From contig NZ_CP013387.1 of assembly GCF_001523745.2 (NCBI RefSeq), positions 1,364,001 to 1,428,000 on the forward strand: a DNA stretch of 64,000 nt, in the 5' to 3' direction. Each line of letters starts with the position of its first letter. Position 1 is the first letter of the stretch. Of this stretch, positions 27,486 through 36,599 are shown piece after piece. The position numbers and the translations under genes were made by a program. The notes under the pieces were generated by a model that was not told the DNA's origin, searched no databases, and saw only the letters and a list, made by a program, of their open reading frames with translations. The DNA comes from Burkholderia mayonis (GTDB lineage Bacteria; Pseudomonadota; Gammaproteobacteria; Burkholderiales; Burkholderiaceae).

Positions 27486-27953
27486 CTATTGTGGAGTCTG
27501 CTCGGACTTTGCCGGTTGTGACGGCGCCTTTGCCGGGCGACGCGCCTTCAACATTCGCGCGCGCTTCGCATCGGCCGGCGACACCCGCCCCGCTTCGCCG
27601 CCCGTCAAATCAACGCGCACAGCGCCGTCGACGAGGCACGTCCAGTAACGATTCCCGCGGCACCAGGTCTTCATCGCGTCCCGCAACTCCGCCTCGTTCG
27701 AGCCGAGCTCTTGCGCCCGATTGATCAAGTCTTCGAGTATGCCAACCTTGAGCGGAACCTTGGGCGCCGGATTTCTCGGGAAAGCCACGGGAAACCGCTT
27801 CTGGAGTTTCGCGATCGTCAACAGCACCGGATCCGTCGAGCTCGGCGAAGTCGCCTGCTTGGCATCCCGCTTCCGCGGTTTCTTCGCCGCGCGTTCCCGT
27901 TCGGCGTCTCTCGCAAGTTGATCGCGCAACGACGCAAGTTGCTCAAAGCCCAT
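27486..27953 (-). CDS. ProQ/FinO-domain RNA-binding protein
   Basis: The protein has 155 residues from the ATG at 27953, which has GGAAG a few bases upstream. A charged N-terminus (RDAERERAAKKPRKRDAKQ) leads into the ProQ/FinO fold: LQKRFPVAF, then PLKVGILEDLINRAQELGSNEAELRDAMKTWCRGNRYWTCLVDGAVRVDLTGGEAGRVSPADAKRA. The basic tail follows. Proteins of this class bind structured RNA and chaperone small-RNA pairing. The longer upstream frame runs through unconserved sequence. Confidence 0.92.
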   Translation of the reverse strand: MGFEQLASLRDQLARDAERERAAKKPRKRDAKQATSPSSTDPVLLTIAKLQKRFPVAFPRNPAPKVPLKVGILEDLINRAQELGSNEAELRDAMKTWCRGNRYWTCLVDGAVRVDLTGGEAGRVSPADAKRARMLKARRPAKAPSQPAKSEQTPQ

Positions 27954-28470
27954 AACTTCCAGCCCACTAGAAAATAAGCCGAGATTGTAGCAGTCGACGG
28001 CGCGGCGTTCTCGCAATCCCATCGGCGAGCGTCCATATCGACATTGACAACCGCCTTCGATGAGGCGCATCCGAGACAGAGCTGGCGACGCCGCCGCCGG
28101 AACTCGTAAAGCTCACACCACGTATCGCAGCCATCATCCGACTTCCGGCACCCAAACCAGAAACAGCATAGTGAAGAACCGCAGCAAGCGCAGCCGAGCC
28201 TCGCAGCCATCGCCCGCGCATCGCGCGGCCTACCGACTGCGGACCGCATGCCCGAGGCGCGCGTGGCCACAGATAAGCACGCACGCGCAATGCTCGGCGC
28301 GCCGCGCGTGCCGCATCGCCTGCCACGCCGCCCGACGCACCGATCGTCGATGCCGCACGGTCGCCGCGTGATGAAATCACGATCAAAACGCTATTATCGC
28401 GTCCGTTGCCTCCATTCGGGCGCGCGCCCGCAGGCCGTCCGTTCATTCCGCAAAACGACACGACAACGAC
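27954..28470. other. 517-bp intergenic stretch, divergent promoter region
   Basis: The stretch separates the ProQ-type gene (minus) from the hydratase gene (plus), so it should hold the promoters of both. I see no further gene, and no promoter strong enough to name. The change from mosaic mobile DNA to uniform high-GC genes happens about here. Confidence 0.45.
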
Positions 28471-29244
28471 ATGACAAACACTCTCGAACGCGTGGATGGC
28501 GCCGCGCGACATCTGGTTGCGGCCCGTCGCACCGGCGTCGCCGGCGCGCTTCTGCCGGACGCCTGCCGGCCCGACGACATCGAAACGGCCCTCGCGATCC
28601 AGAGCCGCGTCGCTGAATGGCTGGGCGAGCCGGTGGGTGGATGGAAATGCGCGCTGCCGCCACCGGGGCGCGTCGTGGTCGCGCCGATCTTGTCGTCGAC
28701 GATCCACATGTTTCCCACGTCGGCCGGCCCGTTCCGGGTCGTCGCCGATACGCCGACCGTCCGGATCGAACCGGAAATCGCCTTCGTGCTCGACCGCGAT
28801 TTGCCGCCCCGCGGCAGGCCGTACGACGAGGACGAGGTGCGCGGCGCGATTCGCGAGGTACGTCTCGCAATCGAAGTGCTCGGCTGCCGCTATGCGGATC
28901 CGTCGCACGCGACCGTGTTTGAATTGCTCGCGGACGGCCAGTTCAACCAGGGTTTGTGTGTCGGGCCAGCCGTATCCGACGGTCTGCACGCCGCGCTCGA
29001 CGTCATTGCGCTCGAATTTCGAGGCGGGCTGAACTGGTCGATCGATGGCCGCCATCCGGACGGACATCCGTTCAAGCCGCTGCTGTGGCTCGTCAATTTT
29101 CTCGCCGCGCGCGGCGAATCCGTTCGGGCGGACCAGGTCGTGACGACCGGATCGTATGCCGGGGCGATTGACGTGCCGCTTGGCCAGGAGCTGACGGTGC
29201 GATTCGGCCAACTCGGCAACCTGTCGGTGGCGCTGGTCGCCTGA
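28471..29244 (+). CDS. 2-keto-4-pentenoate hydratase-like enzyme (FAH superfamily)
   Basis: The 257-residue protein follows the MhpD/hydratase pattern: AIQSRVAEWLGEPVGGWKCALPPPG, VAPILSSTIH, the metal-binding IEPEIAFVLDRDLP, then VRLAIEVLGCRYADP, FELLADGQFNQGLCVGP, and a C-terminal GSYAGAIDVPLGQELTVRFGQLG. Family members hydrate 2-hydroxypenta-2,4-dienoate in meta-cleavage pathways, and related ones are decarboxylases. No catabolic partners are adjacent, so the true substrate is open. Confidence 0.87.
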   Translation: MTNTLERVDGAARHLVAARRTGVAGALLPDACRPDDIETALAIQSRVAEWLGEPVGGWKCALPPPGRVVVAPILSSTIHMFPTSAGPFRVVADTPTVRIEPEIAFVLDRDLPPRGRPYDEDEVRGAIREVRLAIEVLGCRYADPSHATVFELLADGQFNQGLCVGPAVSDGLHAALDVIALEFRGGLNWSIDGRHPDGHPFKPLLWLVNFLAARGESVRADQVVTTGSYAGAIDVPLGQELTVRFGQLGNLSVALVA

Positions 29245-29677
29245 GCCGCAAGCCGGGCGCGAATGCGGCACGCCGGCGCACCGTTTGGCCGCCGCAACGA
29301 CTTCAGGCGATTGCGGGCGCGTCATGCCGAGCAATGGCGCGCGACGCGTGCGTCGGCGTGCGCGTCCGCGGCGCGTGTGCCGCCCTTCGCCCGCATAGTA
29401 CGCTACTCCAGTCGATATTCCGCCTGCGCACGCATCGTGCCCGACCATTGCGCCGCATGGCCTCCGACGCGCGATCGGTCGACAAAATTCGCAAAAAATG
29501 AACGCTCGCACGCGCGCGTTGGCCGGCTCCGGATCAGATCAAGGCAAAATACGGGTTTTGAGCCCGTCGGGCTCAGATACGTAATGCCGGAACAGGACCT
29601 TCGACGCCCGCCTGTGGCTCGTCCCGCGTCCGGGAGGATAGCTCGCCGTCCAGGCGGGCCCATTGGAGCTTTTCCCC
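29245..29677. other. 433-bp intergenic stretch before the DUF2760 operon
   Basis: No gene is supported. A short hairpin (GAGCCC-GTC-GGGCTC, 29559-29573) lies about 100 bp before the next gene. It has no T-tract downstream, but several A/T bases precede it. The start region of the next gene has a GGAGC ribosome site. Confidence 0.4.
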
Positions 29678-30253
29678 ATGACCGAACCGAACATTTCATT
29701 CGCCGGCAGACTCTCGCTTGCCTTCGGCCTGTTCTTTTCCGTGCTCGGCGACCGCGAACTCGCGATCCGCGCGCATCGGCTGCGTGAAGCCGATGCCCCA
29801 CCGGCGCCGGCCGCGGCCCCCGTCGCGCCGCCCCAACCCGCCGCGGCGCCCGCGCCCGAAATCATCCGGGAAGCGAGCCCGGACGCCGCGCTCCAGCTGC
29901 TCGGGCTGCTCCAGCGCGACGCGCGCTTGATCGATTTCGTCGAAGAAGACATCGCCGGCTATGCCGATGCGGACATCGGCGCCGCCGCGCGCCTCGTGCA
30001 CGACGGCTGTCGGGCGACGCTGCGCGAGCATTTCACGATCCGTCCCGTGCGCGACGAAGCCGAAGGCACCCGCGTGACGATCGGCGAAGGCTTCGACGCC
30101 ACCGCTATCCGTCTCACGGGCAACGTCGTCGGCAAGCCGCCGTTCAACGGCAGCATCAGCCATCGGGGCTGGCGCGTCGACGCGGTGCGTCTGCCGAAGC
30201 TGAACAAGGGGCACGACGCGACGATCGTCGCGCCGGCCGAGGTGGAGCTATGA
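29678..30253 (+). CDS. DUF2760 protein, first gene of an Hsp70-like operon
   Basis: The 191-residue protein has an N-terminal amphipathic or hydrophobic stretch (GRLSLAFGLFFSVLG), then a Pro/Ala-rich linker (residues 35-65). The conserved DUF2760 core follows: ALQLLGLLQRDARLIDFVEEDIAGYADADIGAAARLVHDGCRATL, then GTRVTIGEGFDATAIRLTGNV and PPFNGSISHRGWRVDAVRLPKL. The ATG at 29678 has a GGAGC site upstream. Its stop overlaps the next start by 4 bp. The function of DUF2760 is not known to me; the link with Hsp70-like genes is consistent across proteobacteria as far as I recall. Confidence 0.88.
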   Translation: MTEPNISFAGRLSLAFGLFFSVLGDRELAIRAHRLREADAPPAPAAAPVAPPQPAAAPAPEIIREASPDAALQLLGLLQRDARLIDFVEEDIAGYADADIGAAARLVHDGCRATLREHFTIRPVRDEAEGTRVTIGEGFDATAIRLTGNVVGKPPFNGSISHRGWRVDAVRLPKLNKGHDATIVAPAEVEL

Positions 30254-32097
30254 GCGAGCCGCGCTATTCGATCGGCATCGATCTGGGCACCACGCATTGC
30301 GCATTGTCGTACGTGGATCTCGCGGCCAGCGACGGCGAGAAAACGAGCCTCCGCGTGCTGCCGGTCGCGCAGCTCACCGCGCCAGGCGCGATCGAATCGT
30401 CCGATCTGCTGCCGTCCTTTCTCTACCTGCCGCACCCGAACGAACTCGCGCTGGGCGATCTCGCGTTGCCGTGGGCGGCCGAGCGCGATTTCGCGGTCGG
30501 CGAACTGGCGCGCAGCCGCGGCGCGGGCACGCCGATTCGTCTGGTGTCGAGCGCGAAGAGCTGGCTGTGCCATCCGGGCGTGGACCGTCGCGCCGGCATC
30601 CTGCCGAGCGACGCGCCGCCGGAAGTCGCGCGCGTGTCGCCGCTCGAAAGCTCGGTGCGCTATCTGACCCACCTGCGCGAAGCATGGAACCACGCGCATC
30701 CTGACGCGCCGTTCGATCAGCAGGACATCACCGTCACGATTCCCGCTTCGTTCGATCCGGCCGCGCGCGAATTGACGGCCGAGGCCGCGCAGGCGGCTGG
30801 CTACGCGCGCATGACGCTGCTCGAGGAGCCGCAGGCGGCGCTCTATAGCTGGATCGAGAAAAGCAGCGGCGCGTGGCGCAAGGAGGTGAAGGTCGGCGAC
30901 ATTATCCTGGTCGTCGACGTCGGCGGCGGGACGACCGACCTGTCGCTGATCGCGGTCGTCGAACGCGACGGCAACCTCGAGCTGCATCGCGTCGCGGTCG
31001 GCGAGCACATCCTGCTCGGCGGCGACAACATGGACCTGGCGCTCGCCCACGTCGTCGCGCGCAAGCTCGCCGGGCAAGGCACGCAGGCGGATCCGTGGCA
31101 GTTGCGCGCCCTCACCTACGCGTGCCGCAGCGCGAAGGAAACGCTGCTGAGCGATCCGGCGACGGATGCGGTGCCGCTCGTCGTGCCGAGCCGCGGCTCG
31201 AAGCTGATCGGCGGCTCGATCCGCACCGAGCTGACTCGCGCCGAACTGACGCAAACGATCCTCGAAGGCTTCTTTCCGCAAGTCGACGCGTCGACGCGGC
31301 CCGTGAGCCGCACGCGCGCCGGCCTGACGCAGCTCGGCCTGCCCTATGCGCAGGACGCCGGCATCACGCGGCATCTCGCGGCCTTCCTCGGCCGGCAGGT
31401 CGCCGCGCTCGCGGAGCTCGACGGACTGCAGCACGCGCAAGACGGCGCGGCGAGCTTCCTGCATCCGACCGCGGTGCTGTTCAACGGCGGCGTATTCAAG
31501 TCGCCGCTGCTCGTCGAGCGCATTCTCGACACGCTGAATGGCTGGCTCGCCGCCGACGGCGCGGCGGCGGCCCGTCTGTTGGGCGGCGCGGATCTCGACC
31601 TCGCGGTGGCCCGCGGCGCCGCGTATTACGGCTACGTGAAGCGCGGCAAGGGCGTGCGCATTCGCGGCGGCACGGCCCGCGCGTATTACATCGCGATCGA
31701 ATCGGCGATGCCGGCCGTGCCGGGCCTCGAGCCGCCGATCCAGGCGCTGTGCGTCGCGCCGTTCGGCATGGAGGAAGGCACGGACGCCGCCTTGCCGCAC
31801 CAGGAATTCGGCCTCGTGGTCGGCGAGCCGGTGCACTTCCGCTTCTTCGGTTCGTCGGTGCGCCGCCAGGATCAGGTCGGCACGCTGCTCGACTTCTGGT
31901 CGCCGGACGAATTGCAGGAGCTCGAGGAGATCGAGGCCACGCTGCCGCCCGAGGGGCGCACGCCCGGTGAAATCGTGCCGGTGAAGCTGCACGCGCGCGT
32001 CACGGAGGCCGGCACGCTGGAACTCGAGGCGTTGCAAAGCGGCACGAACGAGCGCTGGAAGGTGGAGTTCGACGTGCGCGGCAGCGCGAATGCCTGA
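30250..32097 (+). CDS. Hsp70-family protein (short paralogue)
   Basis: The 615-residue protein has the Hsp70 actin-like ATPase: phosphate 1 loop GIDLGTTHCALSY at the start, connect and phosphate 2 region VVDVGGGTTDLSLI (near residue 223), adenosine loop LFNGGVFKSPLLVERI, and ARGAAYYG. Only about 120 residues follow the ATPase (from FGMEEGTD to the end), enough for a small beta-sandwich but not for the helical lid of DnaK. It is therefore an atypical Hsp70. It is coupled to DUF2760 by a 4-bp overlap and lies 3 bp before the next gene. Confidence 0.92.
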   Translation: MSEPRYSIGIDLGTTHCALSYVDLAASDGEKTSLRVLPVAQLTAPGAIESSDLLPSFLYLPHPNELALGDLALPWAAERDFAVGELARSRGAGTPIRLVSSAKSWLCHPGVDRRAGILPSDAPPEVARVSPLESSVRYLTHLREAWNHAHPDAPFDQQDITVTIPASFDPAARELTAEAAQAAGYARMTLLEEPQAALYSWIEKSSGAWRKEVKVGDIILVVDVGGGTTDLSLIAVVERDGNLELHRVAVGEHILLGGDNMDLALAHVVARKLAGQGTQADPWQLRALTYACRSAKETLLSDPATDAVPLVVPSRGSKLIGGSIRTELTRAELTQTILEGFFPQVDASTRPVSRTRAGLTQLGLPYAQDAGITRHLAAFLGRQVAALAELDGLQHAQDGAASFLHPTAVLFNGGVFKSPLLVERILDTLNGWLAADGAAAARLLGGADLDLAVARGAAYYGYVKRGKGVRIRGGTARAYYIAIESAMPAVPGLEPPIQALCVAPFGMEEGTDAALPHQEFGLVVGEPVHFRFFGSSVRRQDQVGTLLDFWSPDELQELEEIEATLPPEGRTPGEIVPVKLHARVTEAGTLELEALQSGTNERWKVEFDVRGSANA

Positions 32098-32100
32098 CCG

Positions 32101-34893
32101 ATGAAACCGTTCATTGTCGGCATCGATCTCGGGACGAGCAATACCGTCGTCGCGTACGTCGAGACGGGCGGCGATGCGATCCGCGTGTTCGACGTCGACC
32201 AGCTCGTCGCGCCCGGCGAGGTCGGCGCGCGGCCGCTGCTGCCGTCCGCGCGCTATCACCCGGCAGCGGGCGAATTCGCGCCCGGCGATCTGCGGCTGCC
32301 GTGGCGCGACGCCGAAGGCAGCGAAGCCGTCGGCGCGCCGCCGCCCGCCGTGATCGGCACGCTCGCGCGCTCGCTGGGCGCGCAGGTGCCGGGCCGGCTC
32401 GTGGCCAGCGCGAAAAGCTGGCTGTCGCATGCATCGGTCGATCGACTCGCGCCGATCCTGCCGTGGGGCGCGACCGACGCCAACGGCAAGGTGTCGCCGG
32501 TGGCCGCGAGCGCCAGCTATCTGGCGCACGTGCGCGCCGCGTGGAACAGCCGTTTCCCGGATGCGCGGCTCGAAGATCAGGACGTGGTGCTCACCGTGCC
32601 TGCGTCGTTCGACGACGGCGCGAGCGCGCTCACGCTCGAAGCCGCGCGGATCGCGCAACTGCCCGCGCTGCGCCTGCTCGAAGAGCCGCAGGCCGCGTTC
32701 TACGACTGGTTGTTCCATCATCGGACGACGTTGCGCGAATCGCTTGAGCAAACGCGGCTCGTGCTGGTGTGCGACGTCGGCGGCGGGACGACCGACCTCA
32801 CGCTGATCAAGGTGCACGTCGAGGACGGCGAGCCGCAATTGACGCGCATCGGCGTCGGCGATCACCTGATGCTCGGCGGCGACAACATGGATCTCGCGCT
32901 CGCGCGCCTCGCCGAGACGCGTCTCACGCAGGACGACGCGCGTCTGTCGGCCGCGAGTCTGTCCCAGCTCGTCGAGCGATGCCGAACGGCGAAGGAACGC
33001 CTGCTCGATGCGGCCCCGCCCGACACGGTCGGCGTCACGCTGCTCGGCTCGGGCGCCCGGCTCGTCGGCGGCGCGCGCAAGACGGAACTGAGCCGGGAAG
33101 AGGTCGAGCGGATCGTCGTCGACGGGTTCTTTCCCGCCAGCGGTCCGGACGACCTGCCGCGCAAGCCGCGGGCCGCGCTCGTCGAGTTCGGCCTGCCCTA
33201 CGCCGCCGACCCGGCCGTTACGCGGCACATCGCGGCGTTCCTGCATCGGCTCGCCGCGCAGTCGCGCGATGCGCTCGGCGCGCCGGACGCGGCGAATCCG
33301 ACGCTGCCGATACCCGATACGCTGCTGCTCAACGGTGGCGTGTTCCGCTCGAAGGCGCTCGCCGACCGCCTTGCGGACGTGCTCGGCGACTGGCGCCGAC
33401 AGCCATTGCACGTCTTGCAAAACGATCATCCGGACGTGGCCGTCGCGCGGGGCGCGGTCGCATACGGACTCGCGCGCGCCGGGCAGGCGCCGCGAATCGG
33501 CGGCGGCTCGCCGCGCAGCTACTTTCTCGTCGTCGACGACGATGCTCAGGCGTCGCGAGGCGTGTGCGTGTTGCCGCGCGGCACTGCGGAGGGTCATGAG
33601 GTGCATCTCGACGATCGCGTGTTCGTGTTGCGGCTCGGGCATCCGGTGCGTTTCCATCTCGCGTCGACTGTCGCCGACAACGCGTGGCGCCCGGGCGAGC
33701 TCGTGGATCTCGCAGCGGGCGACTTCGTCCGCCTGCCGCCCGTGGCGACCGTCGTTCAGCAGCAGGACGCGGGCGGATCGCGCGAGCGGCGGGTCAAGCT
33801 GACGACGTCGCTCACGGAGGTCGGCACGCTGGACATGCACTGCATCGCGACGGACGACCCGTCGCAACGGTGGCTGCTCGAATTCCAGCTGCGGCGCGAG
33901 CGTGCCGAAGACGGGGCGGCCGACGCGCCGTCTCATCCGTCGCTCGACAAGGCGGTCGAACTGATCGACCGCTCGTTCGGCGCGCGCCTCGCGAACGTCG
34001 ATCCGAAGGAGGTCCGGCGTCTGCGCGCGCAGCTCGAGCAACTGCTCGGCCCGCGCGAGAACTGGGACATCGCCCTCCTCCGCGAACTGTTCGGCGCGCT
34101 GTGGGCGCGCGTCGGCCGGCGACGGCGCTCGGCGGATCATGAGCGCGTCTGGCTGAATCTCGCCGGCTATTGCGTGCGGCCGGGGTTCGGCTACCCGCTC
34201 GACGATTGGCGCGTCGCGCAGCTCTGGACGCTGTTCGACGACGGCATCCAGTACGTGAACGAAGGGCGAGTCTGGTCGGAATGGTGGACGCTGTGGCGCC
34301 GCGCGGCGGGCGGACTCGTCGAGGAGGCGCAGCGCCAGGCGCTCGACGCGATGGCCTGGCTGCAGGAGGCCGCGGGCGCGAAGCGGCCGAAGCTGCCGTT
34401 CGATCCCGCGAAGATCGGCGATATGGACATGGTCCGCCTCGCGGCGTCGCTGGAGCGCGTCGCCATCGATCGCAAGATCGATCTCGGGGAACGGTTGCTC
34501 GCGCGGTTGCAGCGGCCGACGGAGAATCACCAGTGCTGGTGGGCGATCGGACGCATCGGCGCGCGGCGGCCGCTGTACGGCAGCGCGCACGGCGTCGTGC
34601 CGCCCGACGTGGCGAGCCGCTGGCTGGACGCGATCCTCGCGGTCGACTGGAAGAAGGTCGAGCCGGCCGCATTCGCCGCGGTACAGATCGCGCGCATGAC
34701 AGGCGACCGTTCGAACGACTTGACGCTCGACGTGCGCGACAAGGTCGTGCGCCGGCTCGCGTCCGTGAATGCGCCGGCTGCGTGGAGCCAAATGGTGCGC
34801 GAGGTCGTGACGCTCGACAACGCGGATACCGGGCGCGCGTTTGGGGAATCTCTGCCGGCCGGGCTGAAGCTGGTCAAGCTGGTCGCCGGCTGA
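32101..34893 (+). CDS. Hsp70-family protein with long C-terminal extension
   Basis: The 930-residue protein starts with the Hsp70 ATPase (GIDLGTSNTVVAYV, CDVGGGTTDLTLIK near residue 225, LLNGGVFRSKALADRL, VARGAVAYG). It has a beta-sandwich-like region up to about residue 600. The last 330 residues are an alpha-helical extension of the DUF3731 type (RENWDIALLRELFGALWARVGRRRRS; WLNLAGYCVRPGFGYPLDDWRVAQLW). The two Hsp70 paralogues share order and spacing and probably act as a pair with DUF2760. Client and cellular role are unknown. Confidence 0.9.
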   Translation: MKPFIVGIDLGTSNTVVAYVETGGDAIRVFDVDQLVAPGEVGARPLLPSARYHPAAGEFAPGDLRLPWRDAEGSEAVGAPPPAVIGTLARSLGAQVPGRLVASAKSWLSHASVDRLAPILPWGATDANGKVSPVAASASYLAHVRAAWNSRFPDARLEDQDVVLTVPASFDDGASALTLEAARIAQLPALRLLEEPQAAFYDWLFHHRTTLRESLEQTRLVLVCDVGGGTTDLTLIKVHVEDGEPQLTRIGVGDHLMLGGDNMDLALARLAETRLTQDDARLSAASLSQLVERCRTAKERLLDAAPPDTVGVTLLGSGARLVGGARKTELSREEVERIVVDGFFPASGPDDLPRKPRAALVEFGLPYAADPAVTRHIAAFLHRLAAQSRDALGAPDAANPTLPIPDTLLLNGGVFRSKALADRLADVLGDWRRQPLHVLQNDHPDVAVARGAVAYGLARAGQAPRIGGGSPRSYFLVVDDDAQASRGVCVLPRGTAEGHEVHLDDRVFVLRLGHPVRFHLASTVADNAWRPGELVDLAAGDFVRLPPVATVVQQQDAGGSRERRVKLTTSLTEVGTLDMHCIATDDPSQRWLLEFQLRRERAEDGAADAPSHPSLDKAVELIDRSFGARLANVDPKEVRRLRAQLEQLLGPRENWDIALLRELFGALWARVGRRRRSADHERVWLNLAGYCVRPGFGYPLDDWRVAQLWTLFDDGIQYVNEGRVWSEWWTLWRRAAGGLVEEAQRQALDAMAWLQEAAGAKRPKLPFDPAKIGDMDMVRLAASLERVAIDRKIDLGERLLARLQRPTENHQCWWAIGRIGARRPLYGSAHGVVPPDVASRWLDAILAVDWKKVEPAAFAAVQIARMTGDRSNDLTLDVRDKVVRRLASVNAPAAWSQMVREVVTLDNADTGRAFGESLPAGLKLVKLVAG

Positions 34894-35039
34894 TCGTCCG
34901 GGCGCGGGCCGGCCGACGTGCTATGCGGTTTGCGAGTTGAATTTCCCGGCGGCGGTCGGGGGAGCGGAACTGTTCGACTGCCATCGCCGTTTCATGCAGG
35001 CGTCGGGTTGGCCTGCCGGCGAGCACAACCGCTCCTCTA

Positions 35040-35852
35040 GGGCGTGTTCACACTATCGAAGGGCTTCGACAATCAGGGCGAAGTTGATAAAGGCAATGAA
35101 CATCAGATCGAGTTTGTCGAAGCGCGAGAAGATGCGACGAAAGCCCTTCAATCGACGGAACAGCCGCTCGACTTCGTTGCGACGTTTGTACATTTCCCGG
35201 TCGTACTCCCAAGGCTCGACGCGCGTGCTCAACGGAGGAACGACCGGGATGAAACCGAGATCGAGCGCGAGCTGTCGGGTTTCGTTACCTTCGTACGCCT
35301 TGTCCATCAGCAGGTGCAGCGGCCGATTCGGCGGTCCCAGGCGCTCGAGCAGTGCACGTCCGTGCGGCGCATCGCCGGCTTGACCGGGCGACAGTGCGAA
35401 CGTTATGGCTGTTCGAGCATCCGCGGCAACCATATGAATCTTGGTTGTCCATCCTCCACGGGACTTGCCGATAGCTTGGGGTCCATTTTTTTTAACGCAC
35501 CGGTGCCGTCAGGATGAACCTTCACGATCGTGCTATCCAGCGATACCGCTTCAATTCGGACGCGAATAATCTGTGCGCGCTGCAACTCCGTGAACACTCG
35601 GTCCAGTACGCCGTTGCGAGACCAACGATTCATGCGCGTGTAGATCGTATGCCAGCGACCGAAACGTGGCGGCAGGCCGCGCCATTTACATCCGTGCTCA
35701 GCAACATAGAGGATCGCGTTGAGCACTTGCAGGTTCGGCAGGCTCACATTGCCTCGCTGTCGCGGCAGGCAATGTTCGATCTGTTTGTATTGGGCTTCGG
35801 AGATTTCCATCCCCGAAGCATAACCTTAAATCAATGTAGTGTGAACACGCCA
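35040..35852 (-). mobile_element. IS5-family insertion sequence (IS427-like, 813 bp)
   Basis: The ends match over 15 bp (GGCGTGTTCACACTA at 35041-35055 and its complement at 35837-35851). A TA dinucleotide flanks each end (35038-35039 and 35853-35854), as expected for the IS427 group, which duplicates TA. The element holds two overlapping transposase frames and looks intact, so it probably inserted recently. Confidence 0.87.
35053..35810 (-). CDS. IS5-family transposase, two frames joined by -1 frameshift
   Basis: The first frame (35403-35810) gives the N-terminal DUF4096-like region (EISEAQYKQIEHCLPRQRG; KWRGLPPRFGRWHTIYTRM) and the first catalytic Asp (SLDSTIVKVH). The second frame (35053-35433) gives the rest, with Asp in LLMDKAYEG and Glu in RRNEVERLFRRLKG. 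They overlap around a run of eight A residues on the coding strand (35486-35493). A -1 slip there fuses them as ...GALKK-NGPQAIGKSRGGWTTK, the standard way this group makes its transposase. Confidence 0.9.
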
Positions 35853-36599
35853 TAGGCGGCATCGCGGATGCCAATAGTGGTGGGCGCAATGATCGTATGC
35901 CGAATTGAACTGACTACCACTTCGCTAATTATTGTGTCACCCAGGCGGAGTTGACGCAGATATTTCAATCCACTTCGAGCACGGTACAGGTGGGTCGCGC
36001 GAGCAGTTTCAGGATGGGCCATCGTGCGGAGCTTGCACGACTTCTGCAATCCGAACTTCGAGCGCGTCCGGATGCGCAGGATTCAGCAAGTAGTGGTACG
36101 CGAAGGGCACCGTCCGTCTCCACGTGAATAACTTGGCTTCCGCCACGATGCTCGACATCTCTGACCTTGACGCGACACCCGTACAGCGGATGCCAGCGAT
36201 AATGGACTTCGACTTCCTGCCCGATATGGGCAGAATGAGCGCGAAATATAGAGCTCGCGTAAAGGCAGGCGCGCTCGATCTCGAATTCGTGTTCAAATCC
36301 CAGCGGATCACGCACAACGACCTTCAGCCGGATGTCGAGCCGGTACCCGTCGAACCCGCCCCCTGGTACGGGCGGGTCGCGGCCGGACTTGCCACGTCAT
36401 CGTCGCGACGGGGCAGCCCTTTCAGGTGCGAAGCTCCAGCCGAGCAGGCTGCGCTGAGTAAGGTTGCGTGGTGCATCGGGGAGCGATACGTGCGACTGCG
36501 GCGCGCCGCACGACGCGGGCCGTGGTCGCGGCCGCGCCGCACGGAAACCACCTCGCCGCCCGCTGCCGGAATCGCGCCGAAGCGTCGCCCACCCGTCCG
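35853..36599. other. 747-bp stretch with a decayed small gene
   Basis: On the minus strand around 36030-36317 two frames together give HPLYGCRVKVRDVEHRGGSQ and IHVETDGALRVP, then, after a shift, HYLLNPAHPDALEVRIAEV. This resembles a DUF5372-like small protein that has lost its frame. The rest of the stretch has no supportable gene. It lies downstream of the biosynthetic operon. Confidence 0.4.
36354..36377 (-). terminator. Hairpin downstream of the biosynthetic operon
   Basis: An 8-bp perfect stem (ACCCGCCC / GGGCGGGT) with an 8-base loop lies about 220 bp beyond the acylase stop codon. No T-tract follows on the minus strand, so it is at best a weak or factor-assisted terminator. Confidence 0.35.

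Noticed and set aside
29959..34791. 1,610-codon minus-strand frame opposite the Hsp70 genes
   Set aside because: It is a shadow of two genes with clear Hsp70 motifs; its translation is low-complexity and has no recognisable fold.
35965..36317. Intact small gene downstream of the biosynthetic operon
   Set aside because: The recognisable segments fall in two different frames, so at best it is a relic.
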